This document shows positions 5,713 through 6,539 of a stretch of 6,539 nucleotides of DNA, piece after piece. The translations under genes and the position numbers were made by a program. Position 1 is the first letter of the stretch. Each line of letters begins with the position of its first letter. The DNA is from Bacillota bacterium (GTDB taxonomy: Bacteria; Bacillota; Bacilli; Paenibacillales; NBRC-103111), in the NCBI GenBank assembly GCA_023391955.1, contig JAEWAA010000167.1:1-6539 (forward strand). Direction: 5' to 3'. The notes beneath the pieces were generated by a model. It had not been told where the DNA came from. It saw only the letters and a list, made by a program, of their open reading frames with translations, and made no database searches.

Positions 5713-5738
5713 GGTATCAGGTGTAGCCGGCGATACCG
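5712..5738 (-). other. Second hairpin in the GH43 spacer
   Basis: CGGTATC and GATACCG form a perfect 7-bp stem (5712-5718 with 5732-5738) around a 13-nt loop, 16 nt after the upstream GH43 stop. It shares base 5712 with the neighbouring hairpin, so the two stack side by side or compete at their junction. There is no T-run directly after it on the - strand, so alone it is not a terminator; an mRNA-stabilising or processing role is possible. Confidence 0.4.
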
Positions 5739-5754
5739 GAAAGGAGTAACATGC

Positions 5755-6539
5755 CTACTCTGTGACCGGCAAATACTCGAACCAGTCGAAATCGGCGGCA
5801 TTGCCGCTTGTCTGACCATGGGAGGTGGCGTACAGGCCCATGTAGGCCCCTACGAAGCCCCCTGCCACATCGGTGCTGAGAATGGTGCCGTCCCCATCCG
5901 CAAACAGGGTCAGCCACTCTGCTCCGTCCAGGCTGTAATAGAAGGAATACGCCTGACCCCGGGCCTCGACCTTCAGGAAGAGGCGCTCTGCATCCAATAA
6001 AGCGGAAGCCAGCAGCTTATCCTCACCGCCTCGGCGTTCGATCAGTCTGAGAGAGCGCTCCCCGCCGAACATCCCGTATACCATACGGAACTGGTAATTG
6101 GCATTCTGCAGCAGTGCCATTCCCGCTGCTTCACCCTCGGCTTGGGGAACGAAGTCCATCACGGTGCGGGCGCTGAAGCTCATATGCTGCTGCCGGCGGC
6201 AAACAAACGCCGGATTGGCGTAATCCGCCAGAGTTTCCGGCTTCAGCCGGAGCCGCAGATAGCCGGGACGTTCGGTTAGACTCCAGAAGTCTCCACGGGG
6301 TGTACGCAGGAAGTTCCAGGTATCCGCCAGCCGTTCCCCGTCGAAGGGGTCAAAGCCGGATACCGCCGGGAACGGATGGGCCGGCAGGTTGGGAGCGGGC
6401 ATCACCGCTTCCACGATCCCCTTGCCGGGATTGACCACCGGCCAGCTGTCCTCCCATTTGACCGGCACCAGGAAGGTTTCCCGGCCCAGATTGCGGTAGT
6501 AGCCGCCGTAAGGGCGGGAGGCCAGACAAACCATCCACC
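5755..6539 (-). CDS. Glycoside hydrolase family 43 protein, C-terminal part (partial)
   Basis: The last 261 codons of a second GH43 enzyme; the frame stays open to the window edge, so the ATG at 6534 is internal. The visible part begins with W-MVCLASRPYGGYY, which aligns with WWMVHLGGRP of the downstream paralogue (its residues 247-256), so roughly 245 N-terminal residues with the catalytic sites lie outside. GRETFLVPVKW ends the propeller. The C-terminal beta-sandwich includes DFWSLTERPGYLRLR, YYSLDGAEW and the ending ADFDWFEY. It is collinear with the other GH43 gene over its full visible length but clearly diverged, so the pair is an old duplication or two separate family members. It is transcribed first and is likely in one operon with the downstream gene. 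Substrate specificity cannot be judged here. Confidence 0.93.
   Translation of the reverse strand, partial: WMVCLASRPYGGYYRNLGRETFLVPVKWEDSWPVVNPGKGIVEAVMPAPNLPAHPFPAVSGFDPFDGERLADTWNFLRTPRGDFWSLTERPGYLRLRLKPETLADYANPAFVCRRQQHMSFSARTVMDFVPQAEGEAAGMALLQNANYQFRMVYGMFGGERSLRLIERRGGEDKLLASALLDAERLFLKVEARGQAYSFYYSLDGAEWLTLFADGDGTILSTDVAGGFVGAYMGLYATSHGQTSGNAADFDWFEYLPVTE

Overview
The window is about 60% G+C and carries the 3' part of a histidine biosynthesis operon on the + strand. It converges on two family 43 glycoside hydrolase (GH43) genes on the - strand. The gene order hisD-hisB-hisH-hisA-hisF-hisIE, the fused HisIE, and His proteins that closely resemble those of Bacillus subtilis point to a Bacillales member. 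The high G+C content and the xylan-type hydrolases make Paenibacillus or a close relative the best guess; this is inference, since no marker gene is present.

Region 1 (1-3697, +): the tail of hisD, then hisB, hisH, hisA, hisF and hisIE. Genes overlap by the 4-nt ATGA motif (hisD/hisB and hisF/hisIE) or lie 2 to 35 nt apart, so they look like one translationally coupled transcript. HisB removes water from imidazole glycerol phosphate (IGP). HisIE carries out two consecutive steps on phosphoribosyl-ATP/AMP, HisA isomerises the product, HisH with HisF form the glutamine-dependent IGP synthase, and HisD makes histidine. All catalytic residues I could check are present. Three starts are GTG (hisH, hisA, hisF). 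HisIE has an unusually long, low-complexity linker between its two enzyme domains. The operon ends in a perfect 15-bp intrinsic terminator that is T-rich in both directions.

Region 2 (3770-4121): a 352-bp gap between the convergent genes with no convincing protein gene. It is less G+C-rich than the genes and holds several inverted repeats, a terminator-like hairpin, a possible minus-strand promoter and a few very short ribosome-binding-site-plus-ORF combinations. This is the only part of the window that known genes do not explain; the signals are suggestive, not strong.

Region 3 (4122-6539, -): two diverged tandem GH43 enzymes of the beta-xylosidase/arabinofuranosidase type, each with a C-terminal beta-sandwich domain. 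The upstream one is cut by the window edge. The downstream one is complete, starts with TTG, has no signal peptide and probably acts in the cytoplasm on imported xylo-oligosaccharides. The 97-nt spacer between them contains two hairpins, one followed by five T residues, which could lower expression of the second gene relative to the first.

I found no clear undescribed system. The observations most worth checking are the HisIE linker, the structured intergenic region and the attenuator-like spacer between the GH43 genes.
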